A DNA stretch of 64,000 nucleotides from Azorhizobium sp943371865 (lineage in GTDB: Bacteria; Pseudomonadota; Alphaproteobacteria; Rhizobiales; Xanthobacteraceae), in assembly GCF_943371865.1 (NCBI RefSeq), contig NZ_CALRWL010000010.1, positions 62,001 to 126,000 of the forward strand, read 5' to 3'. The stretch's first letter is position 1, and each line of letters starts with the position of its first letter. Made by a program: the position numbers and the translations under genes. Under the pieces are notes generated by a model that worked only from the letters and a program-made list of their open reading frames with translations, had not been told where the DNA came from and ran no database searches. Of this stretch, positions 16,963-24,359 are shown piece by piece.

Positions 16963-17484
16963 TCAGCGGAAGACGTAGGCGCCCACCACCGCCGACATGG
17001 CAATGAGCGGCAACGGATTCATGCGCGTGGCCAACAAGATGCCCAGCACGCCCGCGCCGATCGCGCCCGCCTCCCAGCCGGTGATCGCCCCCTTGGAGAT
17101 GCTGATCACCCCCGCCAGCAGCAAGCCGATGGACACGGGCGCCAGTCCGCGCTGGATGGACGCCCGCCAGGGCCAATCGGCGAGTCGCACCCACAGCCGG
17201 CCGACGAACAGCGTCAGCAGCCCGGTGGGCAGAAAGAAGGCCAGCGTCACCGCGATCGCGCCCAGGGGCCCGGCCACCCACTGACCGACGGCGGCGATCA
17301 TCATCATGTTGGGACCGGGCGCCATCTGCCCGATGCTGTAGAGGTGGATCAGCTCGGGAAAGGTGAGCCAGTGGTGCACATCGACGGTGAGGGTCTTCAG
17401 CTCGGGAAACGCCGCCATGCCGCCGCCCACGGTCAGCAGCGACAGATAGGCGAAGACGCTGATCAGCGGCAGCAACTGGTTCAT
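16963..17484 (-). CDS. chrA: Chromate transporter, C-terminal-type half protein
   Basis: This 173-residue membrane protein is one CHR domain of the chromate ion transporter family. It has the early glycine motif SLLTVGGGMAAFPEL and the conserved GQMAPGPNMMMI stretch, followed by four or so hydrophobic helices. Long ChrA proteins carry two CHR domains fused with opposite topology; here they are encoded separately. This gene overlaps the preceding half by 4 bp (ATGA), so the two subunits are made together and likely assemble as a heterodimer exporting chromate from the cytoplasm. Annotated chromate transporters are not all shown to move chromate, so the substrate is by family only. Confidence 0.87.
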   Translation of the reverse strand: MNQLLPLISVFAYLSLLTVGGGMAAFPELKTLTVDVHHWLTFPELIHLYSIGQMAPGPNMMMIAAVGQWVAGPLGAIAVTLAFFLPTGLLTLFVGRLWVRLADWPWRASIQRGLAPVSIGLLLAGVISISKGAITGWEAGAIGAGVLGILLATRMNPLPLIAMSAVVGAYVFR

Positions 17485-18188
17485 GATGCACCACCGCCGC
17501 TTTTGTCGCCCATGTTTGCGTCAGCGGGCTTGGTACCGGCCGCATGATGGGCGGCCTCGTGATTTTCTTCTTTGGCACCGGCATGGGCCGGGGCGCCGGG
17601 GCGATACCAATAGATGGCCAGCGCGCCCACCACCGCCAGCACCAGCAGCACCGATTGGTGCAGCACCGTGACTCCGATCACCGTGAGCGCCACGAACACG
17701 ATATCCGCCATCCGGGTGACGGTCTTCAGGCCGAGTTGGATGGTGACCGCCAGCACCATGCCCACCGCCGCCGCCGAGACGCCGTGCAGCATGGCATTGA
17801 CCACGCCGCCCTGGGAGTGCTGCGAGCCGTAGGCAATGGCGGCGGCGACCATCAGGAGGCCGCCCGGCAGGCAGATGCCCACCAGCGCCGCCGCCGCCCC
17901 CGCCGTGCCGCGCAGCCGGTCGCCCACCAGGATCGCCATGTTTGAGGCGTTGAGCCCCGGCAGGGACTGGCAGATGGACAGCAGTTCCAGGAAGGTCTTG
18001 TCATCCACCCATTTGTGCCGCGTCACCAGACCGGCACGCAGATAGGCCACCACGCCGCCCCCGAAGCTGGTGGCGCCGATGGACAGGAAGGCCAGGAAGA
18101 TCGCCAGGACGGAGGGCGGCGGCAATGGCACGCCCTCGGACACTGTCGGATCTGGAGCGCCGGGCAACCCGGCGACGCTGTCACTCAT
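17481..18188 (-). CDS. chrA: Chromate transporter, N-terminal-type half protein
   Basis: This 235-residue CHR-domain protein has the motif IGATSFGGGVVAYLR near its start and QSLPGLNASNMAILVGDRL in the following loop, both hallmarks of the family, then four to five hydrophobic helices. The C-terminal 35 residues are polar and His/Ala-rich (ENHEAAHHAAGTKPAD), an extension not needed for transport that may be cytoplasmic. It is the first gene of a two-gene unit with the 173-residue half and is translationally coupled to it. No chrB-type regulator is adjacent. Confidence 0.87.
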   Translation of the reverse strand: MSDSVAGLPGAPDPTVSEGVPLPPPSVLAIFLAFLSIGATSFGGGVVAYLRAGLVTRHKWVDDKTFLELLSICQSLPGLNASNMAILVGDRLRGTAGAAAALVGICLPGGLLMVAAAIAYGSQHSQGGVVNAMLHGVSAAAVGMVLAVTIQLGLKTVTRMADIVFVALTVIGVTVLHQSVLLVLAVVGALAIYWYRPGAPAHAGAKEENHEAAHHAAGTKPADANMGDKSGGGAS

Positions 18189-18246
18189 GACGGACGGAGA
18201 TCCTTCGGATGGACATCATCAGGCGTGGCATCGAGCAAGCCCGCAC

Positions 18247-19164
18247 TCACTCATGGCTCTGCGGGGGAGCGCCCTTGAGGCGATAGACCGCGCCGGTCTT
18301 GGTGGTCCCCAGCGACACCCAGTCCTGCGCCGCATGCTGCAGGGCGCAGAAAAACTCGTTGCTGCGCTGGATCGCCTTGGCGCTGACGTCCGCCCGGCGC
18401 TCCATGCGCATCTGGTAGGAGAACTCGCCCACCAATTGATGCTGATCGCCGCGGGTGCGCCAGACCGAGACGTTGCTGGCAGCCAGAACGCCCTTGCCGA
18501 AATCCAGCGTGCCCAATTGCTGGAGCACCTCTTCCACCGCGGTGCGGTTGACCAGTTGCACATGCTCCTTCGTGCCGGCGAGCACCGGAGCCAAGGCGGG
18601 GAACACCCGCACCAGGGTGCTGGCGGCGGTGGGATCCTCGCTCATGTTGGTGGGGTGGAACTTGAATTCCACATTGTGCGAATACAGCGAACGAATACCG
18701 CCCATGCGGTCCTTCAGCGGCAGCACTTCTTCCTTGAACTTGATGCGGTACTGGCCGTTAATGGAGGGGCGCACATCCAACAAGGTCGCAGTTTCCAGGT
18801 CCGGATGGCGGAACTTGAACACGATCTCCGGGTCGCCCACCGGGAAGCCGTCTTCATAATTGATCCGGCGCCGCAGAATGAATGCATTGTTGTAGAGCTT
18901 GAAATCCTTGGTATCCATGAAGAGGACTTCGCGGATCTGCGGCCGCATGCCCTCGACTTCATCCTGATTGAAATCGACGCCGGTCTCCTTGGCGACTTTG
19001 CGTACGATCTTGGCGAAGTCGAAGAAATTCTGGACGCAGGTGAAGCGCCCGCCATGGAGAATGATCTTCGCTTCGATATAGTGGATCTCGTCGAGGGGAT
19101 GACCGTCAGCATACTGCCGAGGCGCGGCTCCGTCGACAGCCGTCGTCTGATTTTCGCCCGTCAC
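18247..19164 (-). CDS. Uncharacterised protein with CYTH/triphosphate-tunnel-like features
   Basis: This protein of about 305 residues has no signal peptide or membrane segment. The first half contains IHYIEAKIILHG, then DTKDFKLYNNAFILRRRINYE, which resembles the family pattern of CYTH and VTC-like domains (acidic-basic strand, then Y/D-T-x-D-x-x-L-Y-x-x-x-x-x-L-R-x-R). Later strands contain EIVFKFRHPD and YRIKFKEEV, with paired charged residues as expected for a phosphate tunnel. CYTH proteins bind triphosphate, polyphosphate or thiamine triphosphate. The match is by eye and moderate. The GTG at 19164 is chosen because GAGGGAG lies six bases before it. ATGs at 19170, 19191 and 19218 are alternatives. 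Confidence 0.5.
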   Translation of the reverse strand: MTGENQTTAVDGAAPRQYADGHPLDEIHYIEAKIILHGGRFTCVQNFFDFAKIVRKVAKETGVDFNQDEVEGMRPQIREVLFMDTKDFKLYNNAFILRRRINYEDGFPVGDPEIVFKFRHPDLETATLLDVRPSINGQYRIKFKEEVLPLKDRMGGIRSLYSHNVEFKFHPTNMSEDPTAASTLVRVFPALAPVLAGTKEHVQLVNRTAVEEVLQQLGTLDFGKGVLAASNVSVWRTRGDQHQLVGEFSYQMRMERRADVSAKAIQRSNEFFCALQHAAQDWVSLGTTKTGAVYRLKGAPPQSHE

Positions 19165-19380
19165 GCGCATCTCCCTCGGACCTGCGGGCATTGCCCCGCC
19201 CTTGTTCCACGCTGTCACATTAGTGTGCCAAACTTGCGCAGGGAAGCACCATGATGCCTACGCCCGGGCAGATCCCGGCGGAGCTCGCCAATCTCCGTGG
19301 TCGTGCAAAAAGGGGTGTCACAACCGGATCAAGCGGATATGTCATGACCCGGTGGTAAGAAACAGCACTGGAGACATCCC

Positions 19381-19908
19381 ATGGCCGATCTCGTCGTCAT
19401 CGTCTATCCGACCGAGCAGAAGGCGGAAGAAGTCCGCCAGCACCTGCTCTCGCTGCAAAAGGAATATGTCATCGCCCTGGAAGATGCGGTGATCGCGGTC
19501 AAGACCGAGGATGGGCAGGTCAAGCTCAACCAGATGGTCAACACCACCGCCGCCGGCGCCCTGGGCGGCAGCTTCTGGGGCTTGCTGGTCGGCGCCATCT
19601 TCCTCATGCCCGTGGTTGGTGCCGCCATCGGTGCCGCCTCGGGTGCCCTGAGCGGGGCCATGACCGATTTCGGCATCAACGACGCGTTCATGAAGGATCT
19701 TGCCGGCTCGATCTCGCCGGGCAATGCGGCACTGTTCGTGCTCATCAAGTCCATGACCGCGGACAAGGTGCTGGAAGACATCAAGGGCTCCGGCGGCGTG
19801 GTGCTGAAGACCTCTCTGGATCACACCAAGGAACAGGCGCTGCGCGAAGCCCTCGCCGCGGCCCCGACCACGACGCCCGCTCCGGTCACTCCGGCCGAAC
19901 CCGCCTGA
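19381..19908 (+). CDS. DUF1269 membrane protein
   Basis: This 175-residue protein starts MADLVVIVYPTEQKAEEVR and has a Gly/Ala-rich hydrophobic hairpin (about 56-100: GALGGSFWGLLVGAIFLMP and GAAIGAASGALSGA) resembling glycine-zipper membrane segments. It then has a soluble part with GNAALFVLIKSMTADKVLEDI. This is the DUF1269 pattern. The family is widespread in proteobacteria and its role is unknown; glycine-zipper helices suggest oligomers in the inner membrane. A potential terminator hairpin follows 11 bp after the stop. Confidence 0.82.
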   Translation: MADLVVIVYPTEQKAEEVRQHLLSLQKEYVIALEDAVIAVKTEDGQVKLNQMVNTTAAGALGGSFWGLLVGAIFLMPVVGAAIGAASGALSGAMTDFGINDAFMKDLAGSISPGNAALFVLIKSMTADKVLEDIKGSGGVVLKTSLDHTKEQALREALAAAPTTTPAPVTPAEPA

Positions 19909-19919
19909 TCGACGGCATC

Positions 19920-19951
19920 GCCGGCCCCGGGCACGGATGCCCTGGGCCGGC
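19920..19951. terminator. Strong GC hairpin between convergent genes
   Basis: A 14-bp stem with one mismatch, GCCGGCCCCGGGCA / TGCCCTGGGCCGGC, encloses the loop CGGA. It lies between DUF1269 (+) and the beta-lactamase-like gene (-). There is no T-run, so termination is inferred from position. Confidence 0.6.
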
Positions 19952-19960
19952 CACGCCTTG

Positions 19961-19990
19961 AGACGCTCAGGTCTTAGACGCTCAGGCCTT
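19961..19990. repeat. 15-bp tandem duplication at the stop of the serine hydrolase gene
   Basis: AGACGCTCAGGTCTT (19961-19975) is followed directly by AGACGCTCAGGCCTT (19976-19990), with one difference. The second copy contains the TGA stop (19982-19984) of the minus-strand gene, so the duplication copied its last codons and stop into the 3' flank. Confidence 0.75.
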
Positions 19991-20971
19991 GAGGCTGTCG
20001 ATGGCCGCCGCCAGCGTGAGACGGACCGCATCGCCATAGCCCTTGAAGATCGGCGCGACGGTTTCGTTCGGTCCGGACCAGTTGATGGTGAAGCTGAACG
20101 TCACGCTGTGGGGTCCGGACACCATCTGCCCCGCCAGGGCAAAGCACCGGAACCCCTCCCATTCGATGCTGCCGCCCTTGGCATAAGCGGCGATGCCGGC
20201 CGGAACCACCATGGCGATCGCATCGGCCATGTTCTGGATGCGCTTGAACTCGGTCAGCGTGGACGGGTTCTTGAAGTAGGTTCCGGCCAATGCGGTCTGA
20301 TACCAATTCACCAGATCGACGGCGCTGCTGATCATGGTCTCGCGATCATTCATCGGCGGTCGCCCGGGCCCCGCCTGCGGACCGGTATCCAGCTTCTTCA
20401 GCTCGTCCCAGCTGAGATCCTTCCCCACCGGGGCGCCGGCGAAGTAGGACACCATCCGCCGGGTGGAATGGGGAATGAGGGTCTTCGTGGCGCCCGCCTG
20501 GGCGATCAGACGGCGCACATTGTCAGGACCGGCCTTGGCCAGTGCAATATCGGTGGCCGTATTGTCCGAATGGGCGATCATGGCCTCCAGCACGCTGCGG
20601 CCGGTGGTGGTGCCGGTGAGGTTGATCAGCACCGGACTGCTCAGTGAGCGGACACTGTCATTGACGGCCCATTGATCGGCCTCGGACAGCGTGCCCGCCT
20701 CCACCGCCCGCAAGACCTCCGCCAGGATGAAAGTCTTCACCGCACTGCCGACGAACAGCGGCTCGGCGGCTTTCTTGCCCAGTTCCCATTGCAGGTCCTG
20801 CCCCCGGTGGCAGCGGATCAGGCCGCCGGCCTGCGCCGTCACCGCCTCGAACTGCGCCATTCCCGTCTGGACACCCGCCGGGACATCTGCGGCGCGGGCG
20901 CCGCTCGCGGCGAGGGTGGCCAGCGGCATCGCCGCGGCACTGCCCAGAAACAACCGTCGATTGAATGCCAT
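19982..20971 (-). CDS. Class A beta-lactamase-like serine hydrolase, Tat-exported
   Basis: This 329-residue penicillin-recognising enzyme has the class A motifs in order: S76-A-V-K79 (nucleophile and base), S135-D136-N137, and the late K265-G-G triad. The N-terminus FNRRLFLGSAAAMPLATLA is a probable twin-arginine signal, so the folded enzyme goes to the periplasm. A GGAGGA site precedes the ATG at 20971. It could hydrolyse beta-lactams, or be a related peptidase acting on cell-wall peptides. I do not see a confident omega-loop E166-x-x-x-N motif, so deacylation of beta-lactams is uncertain. No AmpR-type regulator is adjacent. Confidence 0.82.
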   Translation of the reverse strand: MAFNRRLFLGSAAAMPLATLAASGARAADVPAGVQTGMAQFEAVTAQAGGLIRCHRGQDLQWELGKKAAEPLFVGSAVKTFILAEVLRAVEAGTLSEADQWAVNDSVRSLSSPVLINLTGTTTGRSVLEAMIAHSDNTATDIALAKAGPDNVRRLIAQAGATKTLIPHSTRRMVSYFAGAPVGKDLSWDELKKLDTGPQAGPGRPPMNDRETMISSAVDLVNWYQTALAGTYFKNPSTLTEFKRIQNMADAIAMVVPAGIAAYAKGGSIEWEGFRCFALAGQMVSGPHSVTFSFTINWSGPNETVAPIFKGYGDAVRLTLAAAIDSLKA

Positions 20972-21276
20972 GGCCCGCTTCCTCCCCAGGCGCGACGCCA
21001 GACGCATCGCAGCGTCAACCTGTCCCTCGCGCCAGAGGCCGTCGTCAAGCGTCCGGCCACACCACGCGCCTCCAGCGGCCGTATCCGATCGGGCGCATGT
21101 TTGTTCAAATGGCCGAATGCACCCCACCACGGCGCCCCTGCGGCGCAGGCGAAGCGACCGGCTGGCCTAAAATTAGGCTTTCACGCCGCGTGCTCATTTA
21201 TGCATCGACAGCAGGTGATCCTGCCCCCTAGGCTCTGCTCGGTCGTCGCAGACCGACGCCGCCGCGGAGCCCTTTC
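20972..21276. other. Divergent intergenic region
   Basis: This 305-bp region lies between the serine hydrolase (-) and the TRAP binding protein (+). It contains a small stem-loop, GCAGG-TGAT-CCTGC, at 21211-21224, and an AT-richer stretch around 21170-21205 that may hold the promoter of the downstream gene. No gene was seen. Confidence 0.4.
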
Positions 21277-22305
21277 ATGCGCCTCTTCTTTGCCCGCGCT
21301 GCCTGCTGCAGCCTTCTTGCCCTTGCGTCCCTCTCCCTCCCCTTCCCGAATACGCTCGCGGCCCCGGCACGGGCAGCCGGAACCGAGGTGGTGTGGGAGT
21401 TGGCCAATGAATATCCAGCCACCGCCATTCCCGGCCAGGCCGACAGCTTCTTCGCCGCTGAGGTCGCCCGTGAGACTGCGGGAGCCGTTGTCATCCGCCC
21501 CGTGCCGGACGCCAAATCGGGCCTGCGCAGCCGCGAGCAGCTGAAGGCAGTCAGCGAGGGCCGCATCGCCATGGCCGACAGCTTTGGCGGAGGCCTGGGG
21601 GACGACAGCCCGGTGTTCCTGTTGTCGTCGCTGCCGTTCGTCACCGCCTCGCCGGATCAGGCCCGCCGTCTCTATGAGATGGCCCGTCCGTTCTACGAGG
21701 CCCTGTTTGCCGCCCGCGGACAGAAGCTGCTGTTCATCACACCATGGCCGCCCAGCGGCATCTGGTCCACGGTGCCGGTGAACAGTCTCTCGGCGCTCAA
21801 GGGGCTGAAGATGCGGACCTATGACAGCACCGGCACCGAGTTGTTCGCCCGGCTGTGCAGCGCCGCCAGCGTCGTGTCCTATGCCGACCTCACGCCGAAA
21901 CTGGAGAGCGGCGCGATCAATGCGGTCTTGTCCTCCGGTGATGGCGGGGCGGGGCGGCAATTGTGGAAGTACCTGCCGCACTTTTCCGAAATCGTCTATG
22001 CGGTGCCCCTGAGCTTCGGCACCGTCTCCTTGACCGCCTGGAATGCCCTGGATGCGCCGATGCAGGCGGCCGTGCTGAAGGCCGGAGCGGCCACCACCGC
22101 GCACCAATGGAGTGCCATGACCGGCCGCGTGGACGCCAATTTCAAGCGCATGCGCGAGAATGGCGTCACCATCGACGTGGCGCCGCCCGCCGCGGTCATG
22201 ACGGCCATGCAAGACGCCGCTGCCAAGACCCTGGCCGACTGGCGGACCGCCGCTGGGCCCGAAGCCACCGCGATCCTCGACCAGTTCCTGAAAGAAACCC
22301 GATAA
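21277..22305 (+). CDS. TRAP transporter substrate-binding protein (DctP family), orphan
   Basis: This 342-residue periplasmic binding protein has a signal peptide (MRLFFARAACCSLLALASL, cleavage after ARA near residue 33). The mature part begins EVVWELANEYP and follows the DctP fold, with GRIAMADSFGG, the hinge-region segment GLKMRTYDSTGTELF and LSSGDGGAGRQLWKYLPH. Members of this family usually bind carboxylates through an Arg in this middle segment (here in MRTYD). TRAP systems need DctQ and DctM membrane subunits, and none is present in the window, so it is an orphan that must pair with a distant permease or act as a sensor. Confidence 0.85.
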   Translation: MRLFFARAACCSLLALASLSLPFPNTLAAPARAAGTEVVWELANEYPATAIPGQADSFFAAEVARETAGAVVIRPVPDAKSGLRSREQLKAVSEGRIAMADSFGGGLGDDSPVFLLSSLPFVTASPDQARRLYEMARPFYEALFAARGQKLLFITPWPPSGIWSTVPVNSLSALKGLKMRTYDSTGTELFARLCSAASVVSYADLTPKLESGAINAVLSSGDGGAGRQLWKYLPHFSEIVYAVPLSFGTVSLTAWNALDAPMQAAVLKAGAATTAHQWSAMTGRVDANFKRMRENGVTIDVAPPAAVMTAMQDAAAKTLADWRTAAGPEATAILDQFLKETR

Positions 22306-22307
22306 GG

Positions 22308-22324
22308 CGTCCCGGCGCGGGACG
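22308..22324. terminator. Short GC hairpin between convergent genes
   Basis: A 7-bp stem, CGTCCCG / CGGGACG, with loop GCG begins 2 bp after the TRAP gene stop and faces the 3' end of the antiporter gene. It has no T-run, so terminator function is tentative. Confidence 0.4.
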
Positions 22325-22352
22325 ACGCCCCGCGCCGCCGCTCCGCGCCAGG

Positions 22353-23993
22353 TCATCCCGCGCTGAACCGGGCCTCCAGCAGGTCGATCTCGCGCACCAG
22401 CTTGTGGGTCATGTCGTCCGAGATCCGGCGCAGCCGGGCGAACCGGTAGATTTCCTCCCGCTCGGCCCGCAGACCCGCCAGCCGCAACTCCCGCTCCACC
22501 GCATCGAGCTTGCGCACCAGGTCGCCTTCCGCGCCGATCTTGGCGCGACCGTCGATCCGCTGCCGGTACAGCTCCATGATGCGGGCGCCCACATCGACGT
22601 AGAGATCCACATCGGCGCGTCCATCGCCCATCTCATGCTGCGCCCGCTCCACCGCCCGGATGGCCGCCTCGGCGGCGGCGTCGCGCGCCTGATCCTCCTC
22701 CTTCTGGTGGGACGGCTCGGGCGGAAGCTTCAGGCCCTTCAGCAAGAACGGCAGGCCGATGCTGGCTGCCACCAAGGAGAACACGATCACCCCGGCGGCG
22801 AGAAAGATGGCCAGGTCGCGCGCGGGAAATGCCGAGCCGTCCACCAAGGTGAGCGGCAACGTCAGGACGCCCGCAAGGGTGATCGTGCCCCGCACGCCGG
22901 CCAGCGAAGTCGCCGCCACCAGGCGCCAGCCCGGCACATACGGCACTTTCCCCTTGCGCGCCGCCCGGGCAAGGGTGAAGCGCAGCGACACCCAGACCCA
23001 GGTGAAGCGCAGACCGGCGAGAGCCAGATTGATCGCGGCCACATAGGCGATGAGCCAGGCCGGCTCATGATGTCCGGTCTCCCGCACCACCTGCGCCGCC
23101 CCCGCGATAATCTGCGGCAGCTGCTCGCCCAGCAGCACGAAGATCACGCCATTGGCCGCAAACTGAACCGTATCCCACACCGCGCTGCGGCGGACGCGCG
23201 TGACCGCCAGCGCCTGCCCACTATGTTCCGCATAGCTCATGGTAATGCCGGCCGCCACGGCGGCCAGGATGCCGGAGCAATGCAGATGCTCGGCCAGAAG
23301 ATACGCGCCGAACGGGATGAGCAGGCTGATGAGGATCTGCGACCCGGTCTCCTCCCCGAGATGGCGGGAGATCCAGTTCTTCGCCACCGTGGTCCCCCAG
23401 GTGACGGCAACACCGATGGCGACGCCGCCGATCGCCACCCACAGGAACGTTCCGAATGCCGCCGCGGGAGAGAACGTCCCCGACAAAGCGGCCGCCACGG
23501 CAAAGCGCATGCAGACCAGGCCGGAGGCATCGTTCAGCAACGATTCCCCTTCCAGAATGTGCATGAGCCGAGCCGGGATCGGCACCCGCGCAGCAATGGC
23601 GGAGACCGCGATCGGATCCGTGGGCGAAACGATCGCCGCCAGCGCGAACGCCACCGCCAGCGGCATCGCCGGGATGAGCCAGTTGATGAAGAAGCCGACG
23701 CCGATGACCGTGAACACCACCAGGCCCAAGGCCAGTTCCAGGATGGTGCCCTTGTCGCGGAACAGGCCTTCCTTCGGGATGCGCCAGCCATCGAGGAACA
23801 GCAGAGGGGGCAGGAACAGCAGGAAGAAGATATCCGGCTGCAACGGCACGGTGAGCTCAGCCACCGAAGCGATCAGCGCACCCAGGCCGATCTGGACCAG
23901 AGGGAGCGGCACCGGCACCGGCGACAGCCGCGTGAGAGTGCCGCTGATCACCACCGCCAGCAGCAGAAGAAGAATAAGCGCAATGGTCTCCAC
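22353..23993 (-). CDS. Na+/H+ antiporter, CPA1 family
   Basis: This 546-residue protein has about 12 membrane helices (1-400) followed by a charged cytoplasmic tail of about 140 residues. Family features include the N-terminal helix with LVQIGLGALIAS, LLFLPPLLFLDGWRIP and the ion-binding segment SPTDPIAVSAI. Further on come ESLLNDASGLV and the late helix motif AGVRGTITLAGVL. These are the ordered signatures of the CPA1 NhaP/YjcE group, exchanging cytoplasmic Na+ (or K+) for external protons for pH and salt homeostasis. The hydrophilic tail, rich in Arg/Glu, is typical of bacterial members. It is a single gene, divergent from the large kinase gene. Confidence 0.92.
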   Translation of the reverse strand: METIALILLLLLAVVISGTLTRLSPVPVPLPLVQIGLGALIASVAELTVPLQPDIFFLLFLPPLLFLDGWRIPKEGLFRDKGTILELALGLVVFTVIGVGFFINWLIPAMPLAVAFALAAIVSPTDPIAVSAIAARVPIPARLMHILEGESLLNDASGLVCMRFAVAAALSGTFSPAAAFGTFLWVAIGGVAIGVAVTWGTTVAKNWISRHLGEETGSQILISLLIPFGAYLLAEHLHCSGILAAVAAGITMSYAEHSGQALAVTRVRRSAVWDTVQFAANGVIFVLLGEQLPQIIAGAAQVVRETGHHEPAWLIAYVAAINLALAGLRFTWVWVSLRFTLARAARKGKVPYVPGWRLVAATSLAGVRGTITLAGVLTLPLTLVDGSAFPARDLAIFLAAGVIVFSLVAASIGLPFLLKGLKLPPEPSHQKEEDQARDAAAEAAIRAVERAQHEMGDGRADVDLYVDVGARIMELYRQRIDGRAKIGAEGDLVRKLDAVERELRLAGLRAEREEIYRFARLRRISDDMTHKLVREIDLLEARFSAG

Positions 23994-24359
23994 GCGTCAC
24001 CACCCATCGCCGATCCACCACGAGCGAAGCGCCCTTGGGAGACGGAAAGCTGAATTCGATCCCCTGCGCGGCAAAGGGATCAGCCCGTGCCCTAGAACCA
24101 GCATCAGAATGTCCAGATCATGTCACGGCCCGTGACCTCGCGACGAAAACCGCGACGCTCTCGGGAGGCAAGGTGGTGCTCCGATGTCATGGCCCCGTGG
24201 GACACCCAGCGGCCGCGCATCGGCACCTTCCCGGCTTTGCACGATCATCTTTTGCACGATGCATTTCCATTGCCGGTCCGGTCGCCTATAACAGCCACCA
24301 GTTTATGCCATCATGGCTCGGGTGGCGTGGGTCGCCTGCCATGGGTGGCGGAGCATGAG
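23994..24359. other. Divergent intergenic region with a 15-bp palindrome
   Basis: This 366-bp region lies between the antiporter and the large kinase gene. At 24122-24136 there is a perfect inverted repeat GTCACGG-C-CCGTGAC, 224 bp before the kinase start, which could be an operator for either gene. An open frame extends upstream of 24360 but its codons do not look like protein of this family. No other feature was seen. Confidence 0.45.

Noticed and set aside
24120..24359. An upstream extension of the large kinase (80 codons)
   Set aside because: The translated sequence is not like a kinase-domain N-terminus, and the ATG at 24360 has a GGAG site six bases upstream.
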